Part shown: positions 27,628-36,270 of the stretch, piece after piece
How positions within the stretch are numbered: the first letter of the stretch is position 1
Layout of the letters: each line of letters begins with the position of its first letter
IMG/VR virus record: IMGVR_UViG_3300023093_000005
Span: 1 to 36,360 of that record
From: a virus
Strand: one strand, 5' to 3'
DNA: 36,360 bases
The notes under the pieces: model-generated
What the model was told of the DNA's origin: nothing
Databases searched by the model: none
What the model saw: the letters and a program-made list of their open reading frames with translations, nothing else
Translations under genes and position numbers: made by a program

Positions 27628-30600
27628 CTACTTTACGCGTACCTTTGGATTGGTTGATATTGTTTTAATTTTTGTTCCACCTTTTCGCTTTCTAGTAGAC
27701 ACCTTATAGCTGCCAAAGTGACGTCCTGCATCAATCGCAACGTTCTTTAGCCTAGGCATTGAAGCTTCCGCGGTGAGTATTTTGGCTTGTAGCGATTTGC
27801 CACCACCGCCACCACCAGAACCTCCACTGCTACCGTCAAGTTTTGAATACTTGTATATACCGGCGTCTACATTTGCTGCATCTAAGGCTTGAAGTTCAGC
27901 ATATTGCTCATCAGTGATTTTGCTATTACTTAAGAAGTCATCGATTTTCTTTTCGCTCATACCCATGATATCGACAGCATCTTTACTGAACTTAGATTGT
28001 ACTTCGGCTTTGTATAGCTTGTCTTGTAACTGATAGTCGTCAATTTGGCTAATCTTACCATTAGCTTTATCGAGTTGATATTGTTGGTCCATGGTTTGAA
28101 ATATACCGTATGGGCTCTCTTTGAACATCTTGTAATCTTGGGAGGTAGTAGCACCGGCCTGTTTAGCTAATAGGTAAGGAAGAAGATTACGCTTAGCTGT
28201 ATATAGTTCATCTGCTGTGGCATTGCCTGATTTTTGCTTATCCTCTAACTGGGCTGTCTTTAACTTAAATGTACTGTCAAAGTCGGCGTCAAACTTATTC
28301 TTACCTGCTGGGGTTAGACGATCGTATCGGTTTAGTGTTCTAGCTGATTCTTGGCTTAATCCAGGGCTGTGTAGACTAGGGGCTTTGAACGCTGTTTTAA
28401 TAGTTTCTTGTTGGTCGTAGAGCGCACGAGCGGCAGGGTCACTTGCTGCTAAAGCTTTTTGGTCACTTGCGCTTAGGGCTAGGAACTTCTTTGCCTCTGG
28501 ACTAGTCATAGTCACTTTAACTGCATCTGATGCAGTTTGTCTTGGACTTGTAGTAACACCACTTAGTGTTTGTGGTGCCGTGTTACCTGCCTCAGCATCC
28601 GCTTGTTTCTTGAAAGGTAATACCCTGTTTTTAATTGGTGTACCAACTATAGGTATTTGCTGGAGTGCAAAACGTGCTGCAGGAGTAGCATCTGTATATT
28701 GTTCACCGGAATTGTTAAGTGCTAATTTGCCGGTTAAGTCGTCAGGAGTGTTCTTTCTTTGACTAAGTTCCGACGCTGCTCCTATTCCCTGTATAACCGT
28801 ACCTGCTGTAGGCCCGAAGACTGTACCTGCCGACATGCTTACACGCCTGTCCGTCGGTATATACTTGCTGCCTACAGGATTAAGACCTTGATACATATCA
28901 AATATCAGTCCAAAACCACCTATTTTACTTGCTGCAGCTAGTGCTTCCTTAGTGTTTATAGCTGCACCGTTATCTTCTCCGGGGCGTCCGTCAATAGCAC
29001 GACGAGTTTCATAGAGCGCATAGCCTACCGGTAGTGCTGCCATGAAGCGTGCCAAAGGCTTAAAGTCACCATTCTTAAACGCGGGCTTCAGGATTTCATT
29101 ACTTACGAATTTGCTTTGCGCGTAAGAGAACGTTCTGAACTGACTGACTAGTTTACCTCCGGGGCTATCCGCCCATCCGGGTAAATCTTGCGGGTCTACT
29201 TTGAACTGTGTCTTTTCTACGACCTTACGGGCAGCTTGTACTTGCTGAGCATCAGAAAGTGTTCTCCCCTTTATTTCTCCTGTTACACCTAGTTTACGTA
29301 ACGTTGCTTCATCACCATTTTGGGCTAATCGTAGAGCATAATCCCTACCGGCCGTGGCAGACAGTGAGCGGTTAAACTTTTCGACTTGGCTAAAGCCCGG
29401 TGCAGTAATCTTATTAAGAGCATTACCAAGCACCTTAGAGCTAAATGATTTGTATCCTTGTTGTGAGCGCATATCACTTAAGAGTGCATCGGAAATGACA
29501 CCTGTATCCGCTACGAAGTCTTTTGTCTTTTGATCGAACTGCTTAGCTGCTGCAGCTAATGTGCGTAGGTGCCCGGTCACAATACCTGTGTTTACGCTTT
29601 GGGATACGTTGGTTAGCGCTCCTAGACCCAATCGCGTAGTGGTCGTGTATTTTCGAACATTTCCAAGAGCATTATCAAACTTTGGGTTATATTTTTTAGC
29701 GCCAACTGCGACGTCAAATGCTTCTTTTGCAGCTTCATGGTCCCCGCCCTCATGCCCTATTTGCGTTAGGAGTTTCAAAGCTTTTTCGTCTTTCGCCCCA
29801 AAGGTTTCTGTGTGAGCGATACGTTTAGCCGAACCGTTTAAATACCCGATAAGACTATTAGGAGACTTATCATAAAAAGGTAGGTCAATTGTACGCGATG
29901 CTTCTAGGTTGCCGAACTCACGGTTGCGCGATACGCTCTTAGCATAATCCAGTAGTTTTCTCGCCTCTTGTTCGTTAGGAGCTTGTCCTGTCTCTATTAA
30001 ATGATTGATTGATTTGTTGTACATGTTTTGGTCTTTAAAGATTTGGTCGTAATCGTTAAAGTGTGGATAGTACTGAGGCCCTAAATCACCTACTTCAAGA
30101 CCCGCATTTACTGCACGATTACGTACTTCAGGGTGGAATGCTTGCCATTCCTTAATTGCTTGTTCAACCTTAGCATTGTTTGGCTTAGCCAAGCCTTGAG
30201 TCGCTTCTACGAAGTTTTCAAAGTCTCCACCACTTCGCAGTCTGTTCTTGTCGCTACGTGCTAGTTTAGAAACGGTTGGCAGTTTCTTCTGCCAATCACC
30301 AAGTGTTATCTCTTTATTGTCACGCGCACCTTGGAGCATTGTAGCTAATTGCTTGCCGCTTTCACCTTGGCGTTCAATTATTGAACGTGTGGAGCGAAGA
30401 GCCTTGTCTATATTGCTTACTTGGGTTGTGTTATAAATAGGTAATGGATTTGATATTTTTTGACTTTCCGTGGTCACGACTTTTTGAGCTGGTTGGCGCC
30501 CTTGTGATTTTAGGAGTACCGCTGTATTTTGTGTTTGATTGGTGGTCGAACCGGCAGGAAGCGAAGCATCAGAAGATGCGCGACGATACAGTTCGTCGTA

Positions 30601-31746
30601 TTCACGAACCACGGGATTCATAGGGTTAGCTTCAAAGACTCTTTGAGCTTGTATGTCCTCAATAGGGGTTGGACGAGTAACTATACTTTGAGACTTTGCT
30701 GGTAATTCGTTACTGGTTGCATTATTCGAAACGCGAATAAATCCGCCCTGTGCAATTCCCTTGTTCTGTTGGCTCAGGTTATCTAATAACTTATTAACAT
30801 TCTCTAGCTGAGTAGCACGTGGCCCTTGAGTAATATTTATGCCATTTCGCTGAGCTATCTCACGTGCTTTTGTAATGTTTTGCGAAAGGCCTGTACCAAC
30901 TCCAAGTGTCTTATCTCCAGCTAGATAGTTTGAGTGGTCAACGAGCGTTCTTACATCGTTCTGTGCGATGCGCGGGGTGAATGCTACTCTGTCAGCTTCT
31001 CTAACTGTTCTTGCAACCGTAGGCGCAACTCTTATAGCACCTTTTGATGCGCCTTTAACTAGCGTACCTACAATAGGTGCGTCATTAGCTACCTGACTTA
31101 ATCCGTAGGCTCCTGCAAGACCAGCGCGTAGAAACGTAGGTAAGTTCGAGTGATTATCATATGTACTGCCGATACCCTTTTGAATGTTCTCAATCGGTCT
31201 GTTACCTACAAGAGCTCTTGTGACTGGGTTATTAGCAGTGACAGTTCTTTGTTTATTAGTAAGTGATGTGGCAACTTGAACGACTGGCCTTGTAACGAAG
31301 TCATGGGCTAGACCTTGTGCCTCACTCGCAGCCGCTCGTGCAGGTGCAAGCTTAATACCTAAATCATTCTTTACTTGGCTTGCAAGACTAGGGTGTAGTA
31401 ACTGTTTAATTTGCTGCTCACGGTCATACCCTAGTGCGCGTCTGTTTAAAGTAGGTGCTATTGTGCGAGTACCTACATTTAGATTACGGGGCGCTGCCAC
31501 ACTCATACGATTCATGTCTAGGGCCGGGGTTTGAACAGGTTTAATGTTCAAGGGCTGGTTTGTTGGTGTAACTAATCTCTGCGGCTGCTGAACGGCTATA
31601 GGCTGAATAGGTCGTGGCGCTTGGATACTCGGCGTCTGAATTTTCGGAGCATTAACCGTAGATGCATATGTAGCACCGCCGTCACGCACGTTAACTTGAG
31701 CAGCTAAACCCTGTGCTTTTTTCTTTAACTCATCGAAAAAGGACAT
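27628..31746 (-). CDS. Large internal virion / ejection protein, 1372 aa
   Basis: This is the largest gene of the genome. The N-terminus is Pro/Gln-rich and disordered (PIAVQQPQRLVTPTNQPLNI), the middle largely helical, with LVSQFRTFSYAQSKFVSNEI and ARFMAALPVGYALYETRRAI, and the C-terminus has a poly-Gly run near residue 1310 followed by a basic tail (STRKRKGGTKIKTIS). Size, helical content and place between the coiled-coil core protein and the tail genes fit the ejected internal proteins of podoviruses. No transglycosylase motif was found. Confidence 0.65.
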   Translation of the reverse strand: MSFFDELKKKAQGLAAQVNVRDGGATYASTVNAPKIQTPSIQAPRPIQPIAVQQPQRLVTPTNQPLNIKPVQTPALDMNRMSVAAPRNLNVGTRTIAPTLNRRALGYDREQQIKQLLHPSLASQVKNDLGIKLAPARAAASEAQGLAHDFVTRPVVQVATSLTNKQRTVTANNPVTRALVGNRPIENIQKGIGSTYDNHSNLPTFLRAGLAGAYGLSQVANDAPIVGTLVKGASKGAIRVAPTVARTVREADRVAFTPRIAQNDVRTLVDHSNYLAGDKTLGVGTGLSQNITKAREIAQRNGINITQGPRATQLENVNKLLDNLSQQNKGIAQGGFIRVSNNATSNELPAKSQSIVTRPTPIEDIQAQRVFEANPMNPVVREYDELYRRASSDASLPAGSTTNQTQNTAVLLKSQGRQPAQKVVTTESQKISNPLPIYNTTQVSNIDKALRSTRSIIERQGESGKQLATMLQGARDNKEITLGDWQKKLPTVSKLARSDKNRLRSGGDFENFVEATQGLAKPNNAKVEQAIKEWQAFHPEVRNRAVNAGLEVGDLGPQYYPHFNDYDQIFKDQNMYNKSINHLIETGQAPNEQEARKLLDYAKSVSRNREFGNLEASRTIDLPFYDKSPNSLIGYLNGSAKRIAHTETFGAKDEKALKLLTQIGHEGGDHEAAKEAFDVAVGAKKYNPKFDNALGNVRKYTTTTRLGLGALTNVSQSVNTGIVTGHLRTLAAAAKQFDQKTKDFVADTGVISDALLSDMRSQQGYKSFSSKVLGNALNKITAPGFSQVEKFNRSLSATAGRDYALRLAQNGDEATLRKLGVTGEIKGRTLSDAQQVQAARKVVEKTQFKVDPQDLPGWADSPGGKLVSQFRTFSYAQSKFVSNEILKPAFKNGDFKPLARFMAALPVGYALYETRRAIDGRPGEDNGAAINTKEALAAASKIGGFGLIFDMYQGLNPVGSKYIPTDRRVSMSAGTVFGPTAGTVIQGIGAASELSQRKNTPDDLTGKLALNNSGEQYTDATPAARFALQQIPIVGTPIKNRVLPFKKQADAEAGNTAPQTLSGVTTSPRQTASDAVKVTMTSPEAKKFLALSASDQKALAASDPAARALYDQQETIKTAFKAPSLHSPGLSQESARTLNRYDRLTPAGKNKFDADFDSTFKLKTAQLEDKQKSGNATADELYTAKRNLLPYLLAKQAGATTSQDYKMFKESPYGIFQTMDQQYQLDKANGKISQIDDYQLQDKLYKAEVQSKFSKDAVDIMGMSEKKIDDFLSNSKITDEQYAELQALDAANVDAGIYKYSKLDGSSGGSGGGGGGKSLQAKILTAEASMPRLKNVAIDAGRHFGSYKVSTRKRKGGTKIKTISTNPKVRVK

Positions 31747-31757
31747 TTAGTACCTTT

Positions 31758-32846
31758 CTAGTAAAGTAACTGGTTCTGGTCTTTTTTAGGGTCAACATAT
31801 GCTGCAGATACTGCTTCTTGTGTAGCACTCGGGTCAACGCCAATGTTAGAGTAACCAGCAGTGTTAAGGTTCTGTACGTTGTTATCTACATTGCCTAAGT
31901 CGGTGTTAGCAGTTGGGTGGTAGTTCTGGTAGTAGTTGTTGATGTCGTTCAACTTAGCTTGGTAGCTTTGTTCAATCTGTGCTGCTTGGTTGTTTGCATC
32001 AGATACAGCAGCACGATACGCACCACCTAGAGCAGAAGCTTTAGCTGCATTTGCAGTGCTCATTTGGTCTTGAATTTGGCGTGAAAGGTCACTGAATTGT
32101 TGACCTATTTGCAGTAGGTTACTCATTTTTTCTTGTTCAAGTTGGTTCAGTGTATCGCCGTAATCCTGCTCTAGGCGGTTACGGGAAACGTCAATAGCTT
32201 GGTTTTGCTCTTGTACCTGTTGATTGATGTCACCACCTAAGCGGTTCTGTTGTTGAGCAATAGCATATGGAGCTAGAACTTGAGATGCGCTAGAACTACC
32301 TGCACCCATAGTGCCGAATTGGTTGTTTAGAGCCTGCATGAGGTTTCGGCCACGGTTGGATAAATCGTTCAATGAGCGTACTTTGTTCTGCTGGACTTGG
32401 TCTTGCTGCGTCTGCAAGTCTGCAAGGTTACGGTTACGCGATGTGTCGAGTGCTGCACGTGACTGGGTATACTGACCGTTGACGATGTTTTCTTGTGCTG
32501 ATTGTGTACCGCTAAGACTACCTAAGTAGTTGTTTAAGCGTCCTAATTGGCTGTCGTAGACTCCTGCGAGGGCCTTATTTACAGTTGAACTGAGCCCGCT
32601 GTTCGAGCGGTTACCTAATACATTCGTGCCAGTATAACTACCTTGTTGTAATGCACTGTTTGCAGCCCCGCCACCCTGTCCACTGTTGGCTATAGGCGTG
32701 TTAGCTGAGTTTGCCCCTTTTAAGACGTTAGATGCATTCCTAGAAGTCGCTCGTACTTGTCCGCTACCATTTGCGCTGAAAACCGGAACGACATTTTTTA
32801 CTGCGCGTGCTATTCCTAGGTCAAAGCCAGGTGTAAAATCTACCAT
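31758..32846 (-). CDS. Gln/Asn-rich coiled-coil virion-core protein, 362 aa
   Basis: From residue about 110 the protein is a long heptad-like helix rich in Gln, Asn and Leu (NLADLQTQQDQVQQNKVRSL; RLEQDYGDTLNQLEQEKMSN). Such sequences are typical of internal core/ejection proteins. The frame stays open to a TTG at 32879, but GGAG lies 6 nt before the ATG at 32846 and the upstream part overlaps the inverted repeat. It is followed after 11 nt by the 1372-aa gene. Confidence 0.65.
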   Translation of the reverse strand: MVDFTPGFDLGIARAVKNVVPVFSANGSGQVRATSRNASNVLKGANSANTPIANSGQGGGAANSALQQGSYTGTNVLGNRSNSGLSSTVNKALAGVYDSQLGRLNNYLGSLSGTQSAQENIVNGQYTQSRAALDTSRNRNLADLQTQQDQVQQNKVRSLNDLSNRGRNLMQALNNQFGTMGAGSSSASQVLAPYAIAQQQNRLGGDINQQVQEQNQAIDVSRNRLEQDYGDTLNQLEQEKMSNLLQIGQQFSDLSRQIQDQMSTANAAKASALGGAYRAAVSDANNQAAQIEQSYQAKLNDINNYYQNYHPTANTDLGNVDNNVQNLNTAGYSNIGVDPSATQEAVSAAYVDPKKDQNQLLY

Positions 32847-32859
32847 TTTATTCTCCGTC

Positions 32860-32874
32860 TCAGAGAATGATATT
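32860..32874 (+). repeat. Left 15-bp inverted repeat of moron cassette
   Basis: TCAGAGAATGATATT here is the exact reverse complement of 33517-33531. The pair brackets the plus-strand metallopeptidase gene. This arm overlaps the first base or two of the -35 box and lies just upstream of the neighbouring minus-strand start. Confidence 0.75.
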
Positions 32875-32901
32875 GACAAACTATAGCGTACGTGGTATAT
32901 A
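32873..32901 (+). promoter_or_regulatory. Consensus promoter of metallopeptidase gene
   Basis: TTGACA (32873-32878) and TATATA (32896-32901) are separated by 17 nt, with TGG before the -10. The predicted start point is at about 32907-32908, the ATG itself, so the mRNA should be leaderless. It is the strongest plus-strand promoter seen and would be active in a lysogen using host RNA polymerase. Confidence 0.72.
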
Positions 32902-32907
32902 TAGTAT

Positions 32908-33510
32908 ATGAAGCGAATACTTACAGCGATGCTAGTATGTGCCTTAGCACTCGTTATACCTTTATATGTATGTGCTGTTGTGTTTTATAATTTAGGACTA
33001 TCTAAGTCTGAAAACAAAAGCAACGCACTTGTCACGAGCCAAAAGATGAAGCTTAGCCAGGACGAAACTTTAAAATCACGCATGGAATCCTTGGGCCTTA
33101 ACGTCGCTAATCTTAATATTTACTATTCGGAAACCCCTAGTATGGAAACCAAGGAACTGTCTGGTGAGTTTACTGGCACTAATACGCTAAAGGTTCGTCG
33201 GTCTGTACCTGAAGAAAAGCTAAATCAGGTTATCTCCCACGAATACATGCACTACGTATGGGCGACTTTATCACCTGTGGAATCCCAATCTTTTACTGAT
33301 TATCTCACTTCTTTCCTGTACGGTGACGAGTATATGCAAAACAGACTAGAGAAATACTTTTCTGCTGGTTATTGCGGTAAGGACTCGCAGTGCCAAATAC
33401 TTAATGAAGTGAGCGCGTATGCTTGCACCGAAGTCCCGGATTACGCTCTAGATAAAACATTTCTAGCCTACTGCAACAAGTGGCTTCCACACAGAGCAGA
33501 ACTATTGTAA
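32908..33510 (+). CDS. Membrane-anchored HExxH metallopeptidase (moron)
   Basis: This 200-aa protein has an N-terminal membrane anchor or signal (residues 4-28, ILTAMLVCALALVIPLYVC) and an extracytoplasmic domain. It contains HEYMH at 111-115 and the candidate third ligand Glu167 in LNEVSAYACTE, a gluzincin-like order. Four cysteines in the exported part (156, 162, 173, 189) could make two disulfides. It is the only plus-strand gene in the virion region, with its own promoter and flanking inverted repeats. This is the profile of a lysogenic conversion gene. The substrate is unknown. Confidence 0.8.
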   Translation: MKRILTAMLVCALALVIPLYVCAVVFYNLGLSKSENKSNALVTSQKMKLSQDETLKSRMESLGLNVANLNIYYSETPSMETKELSGEFTGTNTLKVRRSVPEEKLNQVISHEYMHYVWATLSPVESQSFTDYLTSFLYGDEYMQNRLEKYFSAGYCGKDSQCQILNEVSAYACTEVPDYALDKTFLAYCNKWLPHRAELL

Positions 33511-33516
33511 TTTGCT

Positions 33517-33531
33517 AATATCATTCTCTGA
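33517..33531 (-). repeat. Right 15-bp inverted repeat of moron cassette
   Basis: AATATCATTCTCTGA, the exact reverse complement of 32860-32874, begins 7 nt after the metallopeptidase stop. Outside it lies CTCCGT-like sequence (as ACGGAG at 33540-33545) that also occurs near the left arm, so the original repeat may have been longer. Confidence 0.75.
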
Positions 33532-33587
33532 TTGTTAAAACGGAGTGAGTCTGCCTGTTCCGAAGATGGCTCAACTATCACGGTGAC

Positions 33588-33656
33588 TTATAACGAATGG
33601 CTAACCGTAGTTGCCTGTTCCGCTAGGTCGTCGCTATTTGTTAATAACCCTGACAT
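33588..33656 (-). CDS. Short leader ORF, 22 aa, doubtful
   Basis: An ATG follows the leader hairpin in the same place where complete genes start in the other two modules, and reads MSGLLTNSDDLAEQATTVSHSL before a TAA. It may be a leader peptide or the remnant of a gene start cut off by the moron insertion. The DNA around it contains TGCCTGTTCCG twice, exactly 60 bp apart (33552 and 33612). Confidence 0.3.
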   Translation of the reverse strand: MSGLLTNSDDLAEQATTVSHSL

Positions 33657-33663
33657 ATAAAAA

Positions 33664-33725
33664 GAGGACGCGCATATTGCTCGTCCTCCTATGTTGTAGG
33701 TCAGATTAACTTTTATTATAGCATA
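33664..33725 (-). promoter_or_regulatory. Late promoter with terminator-like leader, virion-core unit
   Basis: The minus strand has TATGCTATAAT (33725-33715), CTGACCTACA, AGGAGG (33690-33685) and a 7-bp hairpin GAGGACG/CGTCCTC (33688-33664) that ends in CTCTTTTTATATG. The Shine-Dalgarno is in the stem and an ATG in the loop. The tail CTCTTTTTATATG is the same as in the fibre leader. The next long minus-strand gene begins about 810 nt further on, beyond the moron. Confidence 0.65.
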
Positions 33726-33751
33726 CTTCTAGTGTTTATCATAATAGCAAA

Positions 33752-33774
33752 GGGGCCGCCCTAATGACGGCCCC
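33752..33774 (-). terminator. Terminator of head operon
   Basis: GGGGCCG (33752-33758) and CGGCCCC (33768-33774) make a perfect 7-bp, all-GC stem with a 9-nt loop, followed on the minus strand by a modest T-containing tract (CTTTGCTATT). It closes the portal-capsid transcription unit just before the next late promoter. Confidence 0.65.
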
Positions 33775-33806
33775 AGTCCTAGTACCTATGCGGTAGACTA
33801 CAGAGA

Positions 33807-34028
33807 CTAGCCCCGAAGCGTTCCACCATTTAATGCGTCAATATCTTCACCGTTGTTTTTAAGCAAACGGCGTTCGTCCGCGTCGAATTCGTATTGGCGA
33901 CGTTCTAAATCAGCCGCAACGCTCATTGGTACACGGTGTTTGCCCGGTGCGAGGTCTTCGCCATTAGTGTTGAACGGCACACGGGTTACAATTTCAGTTG
34001 TTTTTTCACTGTCTACATTTTGTGACAT
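33807..34028 (-). CDS. Minor head protein, hypothetical, 73 aa
   Basis: This acidic/basic mixed protein (NTNGEDLAPGKHRVPMSVAA, then DLERRQYEFDADERRLL) has no known domain. It is the last gene of the head block, after the capsid gene and one small gene. Its position suggests a head-completion or decoration role. There is no Cys. Confidence 0.6.
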   Translation of the reverse strand: MSQNVDSEKTTEIVTRVPFNTNGEDLAPGKHRVPMSVAADLERRQYEFDADERRLLKNNGEDIDALNGGTLRG

Positions 34029-34041
34029 AGGTACTCCTTAC

Positions 34042-34431
34042 TTATTTCTTACTCTTGGACTCTGCAACAGGCTGTTCGCTCGCACTGACTACTTCAGCGT
34101 CTTTAGCGAGCTCAGTAGCAGCTTCGTGACCTTCGTTAGGGTCAGCTACAACGACTGCTTCACTTTCGTTCGTGACAGGTTTAAAAGTCTGTTCTACACG
34201 AAGGTGTGGGCCACCCAGTGGACGGCTTGGAGTCTGTGCGGTAGCTTCCTGTGGGTCGTTGTGCATTGGTACAGCACCGTGGTGAGTAGCAGCCCATTCA
34301 ACGCTCGTTTGGTTATCACCAACAATATCTTTGATAGCCTGAACGTGCTTTGAGTCTACTTCCACGTCCTTACCCTTTGGGTAGTGGACGCCGTTGATGT
34401 TTACATCACGGTCTAAATCGATTTTTGACAT
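34042..34431 (-). CDS. Hypothetical head-block protein, 129 aa
   Basis: The N-terminal half (DLDRDVNINGVHYPKGKDVEV) resembles a small beta barrel of head-decoration type and the C-terminal half is Ala/Glu-rich and disordered (SEQPVAESKSKK). GAGG precedes the ATG at 34431, which I prefer to the one five codons upstream. It follows the capsid gene, where decoration or head-tail joining proteins are expected. Confidence 0.6.
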   Translation of the reverse strand: MSKIDLDRDVNINGVHYPKGKDVEVDSKHVQAIKDIVGDNQTSVEWAATHHGAVPMHNDPQEATAQTPSRPLGGPHLRVEQTFKPVTNESEAVVVADPNEGHEAATELAKDAEVVSASEQPVAESKSKK

Positions 34432-34491
34432 GTTATTTCCTCTCATTTAATAGGTGTGGGTGATTACAGCTCACCCACTAAGCTGGCTTAA

Positions 34492-35394
34492 CTAGTAAGC
34501 TGAACCACTTTCAATACGAACCATGAAGTTTTCGTTAAGACGTGCAGCCTTAAATCCAACTTTCCAGCCGATTGTGCGGCGCTGGTGCAATGGGTCTGAT
34601 ACGCCACCGGGTGACTCAACGTAAGTCTCTAGGTTTTGTAGGGTAGTCATTGCGTAAGCGTTACGTCCAACTAAGTAACTTGTGTGGACAGTAACAGTCG
34701 ATGCAATCGTTGGGATTACGTTGCTTCGGCGTACTTCTACACCCATCCAGCGGCCGATAACTTGACCGGCATATAGGTCCTTACGAGCTTGGTCGTACTG
34801 GACTGCAGCTTTAAAGTCTGCATCACCCATTAAGTCCATTTCAGCACTAGGGTCTACAAAGAGAACGAAGTTTCCGTCAATAGGACGGGCACCGTTTACT
34901 CGCAGGGTTTTTAGAGCTTTTTTGATTTCATTTGTGGTAAGAACGTTCGAGTTTGTTAATGCGGCACGGTTAGCGGCTGCACCTGCGTACTGTACGGTCG
35001 TACCAGCAACTAGGACTGAGTTAATTTGCGTTTCAATTGTTTCGTTAGCTTGTTCACCGAGGAGCATTTCAAGCTCACCGATTACTGGGTGCTTAACAGT
35101 TAGTTCTGCAAGGTCAGTAAGGGTAACGAATGCACCCCACTGGTCTACGACTGCAGTTAAAGCAGTGTTAGATACCGCAGTATCAGTTGGGGTAGTACCT
35201 TCTGTTAGTACTGCACCGGGAACAGCTAGACGGCTGTACTGAGTAAAGCTGATAGTCTTAGAGCTGTTTGATGGGATGTTTTCTTTGTAAGCAGCGGTCT
35301 GCAAAGCTTGGTCTTTAGAGTTAATGTCGAGTAGACGCTTACTAAAGTAAGTTTGCAAATCACCGGTCAAAGTTGTGGTAGTTGTTGCTGCCAT
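34492..35394 (-). CDS. Major capsid protein (N4-gp56 family)
   Basis: This 300-aa protein carries the HK97-fold pattern of the N4-gp56 family: LTEGTTPTDTAVSNTALTAV, VDQWGAFVTLTDLAELTVKH, GELEMLLGEQANETIETQIN and the C-terminal TIGWKVGFKAARLNENFMVR. The length is typical. It assembles the icosahedral head around the scaffold encoded just upstream. Confidence 0.9.
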   Translation of the reverse strand: MAATTTTTLTGDLQTYFSKRLLDINSKDQALQTAAYKENIPSNSSKTISFTQYSRLAVPGAVLTEGTTPTDTAVSNTALTAVVDQWGAFVTLTDLAELTVKHPVIGELEMLLGEQANETIETQINSVLVAGTTVQYAGAAANRAALTNSNVLTTNEIKKALKTLRVNGARPIDGNFVLFVDPSAEMDLMGDADFKAAVQYDQARKDLYAGQVIGRWMGVEVRRSNVIPTIASTVTVHTSYLVGRNAYAMTTLQNLETYVESPGGVSDPLHQRRTIGWKVGFKAARLNENFMVRIESGSAY

Positions 35395-35419
35395 TGGATT
35401 TTGATTTCCTTGCCGTTAA

Positions 35420-36217
35420 TTAGAATTTGAAGTTGGCAAGCTTCTCTTTTAGAGCATCTGCGCTGTCGTCAGGTGCGCTTGGCAAAGTTCCTGATGGAGG
35501 TAATGCGGCGCTATCTGCAGCAGCCTGTAGGCTCTGAGTGGACTCTACTTGCCCTTTAGTCCGGTAGCTTCCCACCTCTTCCAAGTAATCGAGGGCAAAA
35601 TCCTTAAGTCTGTAATTAGGGTCAAAATCGGGATTAAATTGGCCATTCTTTTCGATTGGGTTAGCCCTTTCATATAGAATGCCTATCTTTTCCTCAAGTT
35701 TTTCCGCATTTGGGTTGAGTGAGGGGTCTAAGAGCTCGTGCTTTCGCAGTTCTGCTGTATCCTCAGTCACTGAATTTACATAGTTTTGGACTGTGTCTCG
35801 TACTTGTAGCTGATTGACTAGCTGGGCATTACTTGCCAAACTAATCGCTTGAGCTTTAGCTGATAAGATTTGGTCTAAGTCCTCAGCGCTGTACTCTCTT
35901 CCCGGTTCAATGCTAGGCATGTCTCTGGGCAGATAATTTGCAGCTTGAGGTTGAACCCGCTGGTTGGCCTCCGCTAATTTCTTAGAGAATTGGTCAAAGC
36001 GTCTTTCAACTCGTGGTAATCGCTTTACTTCACTCGCTTGTTCGACTTCCGTAGGGCTCTCTGATGGCTCACTTTCAGTTTCTACAGGTGTAGATTCATC
36101 GGCTGCCTGTTCAGGCTGTTCTACTTCGGCTTCCGAAGTTTGCTCGGTAAGTGTTGTTTCGTCAGTGGGGGCTGGCTGGTTGTTGTCTTCTACAACCGGA
36201 TTCGTGTTTTCGTCCAC
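35420..36217 (-). CDS. Scaffolding protein
   Basis: This 265-aa, strongly acidic protein has a Glu/Thr/Pro-rich disordered start (DETTLTEQTSEAEVEQPEQA) and helical middle and end (EYSAEDLDQILSAKAQAISL, AEKLEEKIGILYERAN), closing with DALKEKLANFKF. This profile and its place immediately before the capsid gene identify a scaffold. The start is GTG at 36217 with GGGAG 6 nt upstream. Confidence 0.75.
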   Translation of the reverse strand: MDENTNPVVEDNNQPAPTDETTLTEQTSEAEVEQPEQAADESTPVETESEPSESPTEVEQASEVKRLPRVERRFDQFSKKLAEANQRVQPQAANYLPRDMPSIEPGREYSAEDLDQILSAKAQAISLASNAQLVNQLQVRDTVQNYVNSVTEDTAELRKHELLDPSLNPNAEKLEEKIGILYERANPIEKNGQFNPDFDPNYRLKDFALDYLEEVGSYRTKGQVESTQSLQAAADSAALPPSGTLPSAPDDSADALKEKLANFKF

Positions 36218-36270
36218 GTTTGTCTCCCTTGTTCTTAATCCATATCCCTAACCACGGCCAAGATGGTTAA

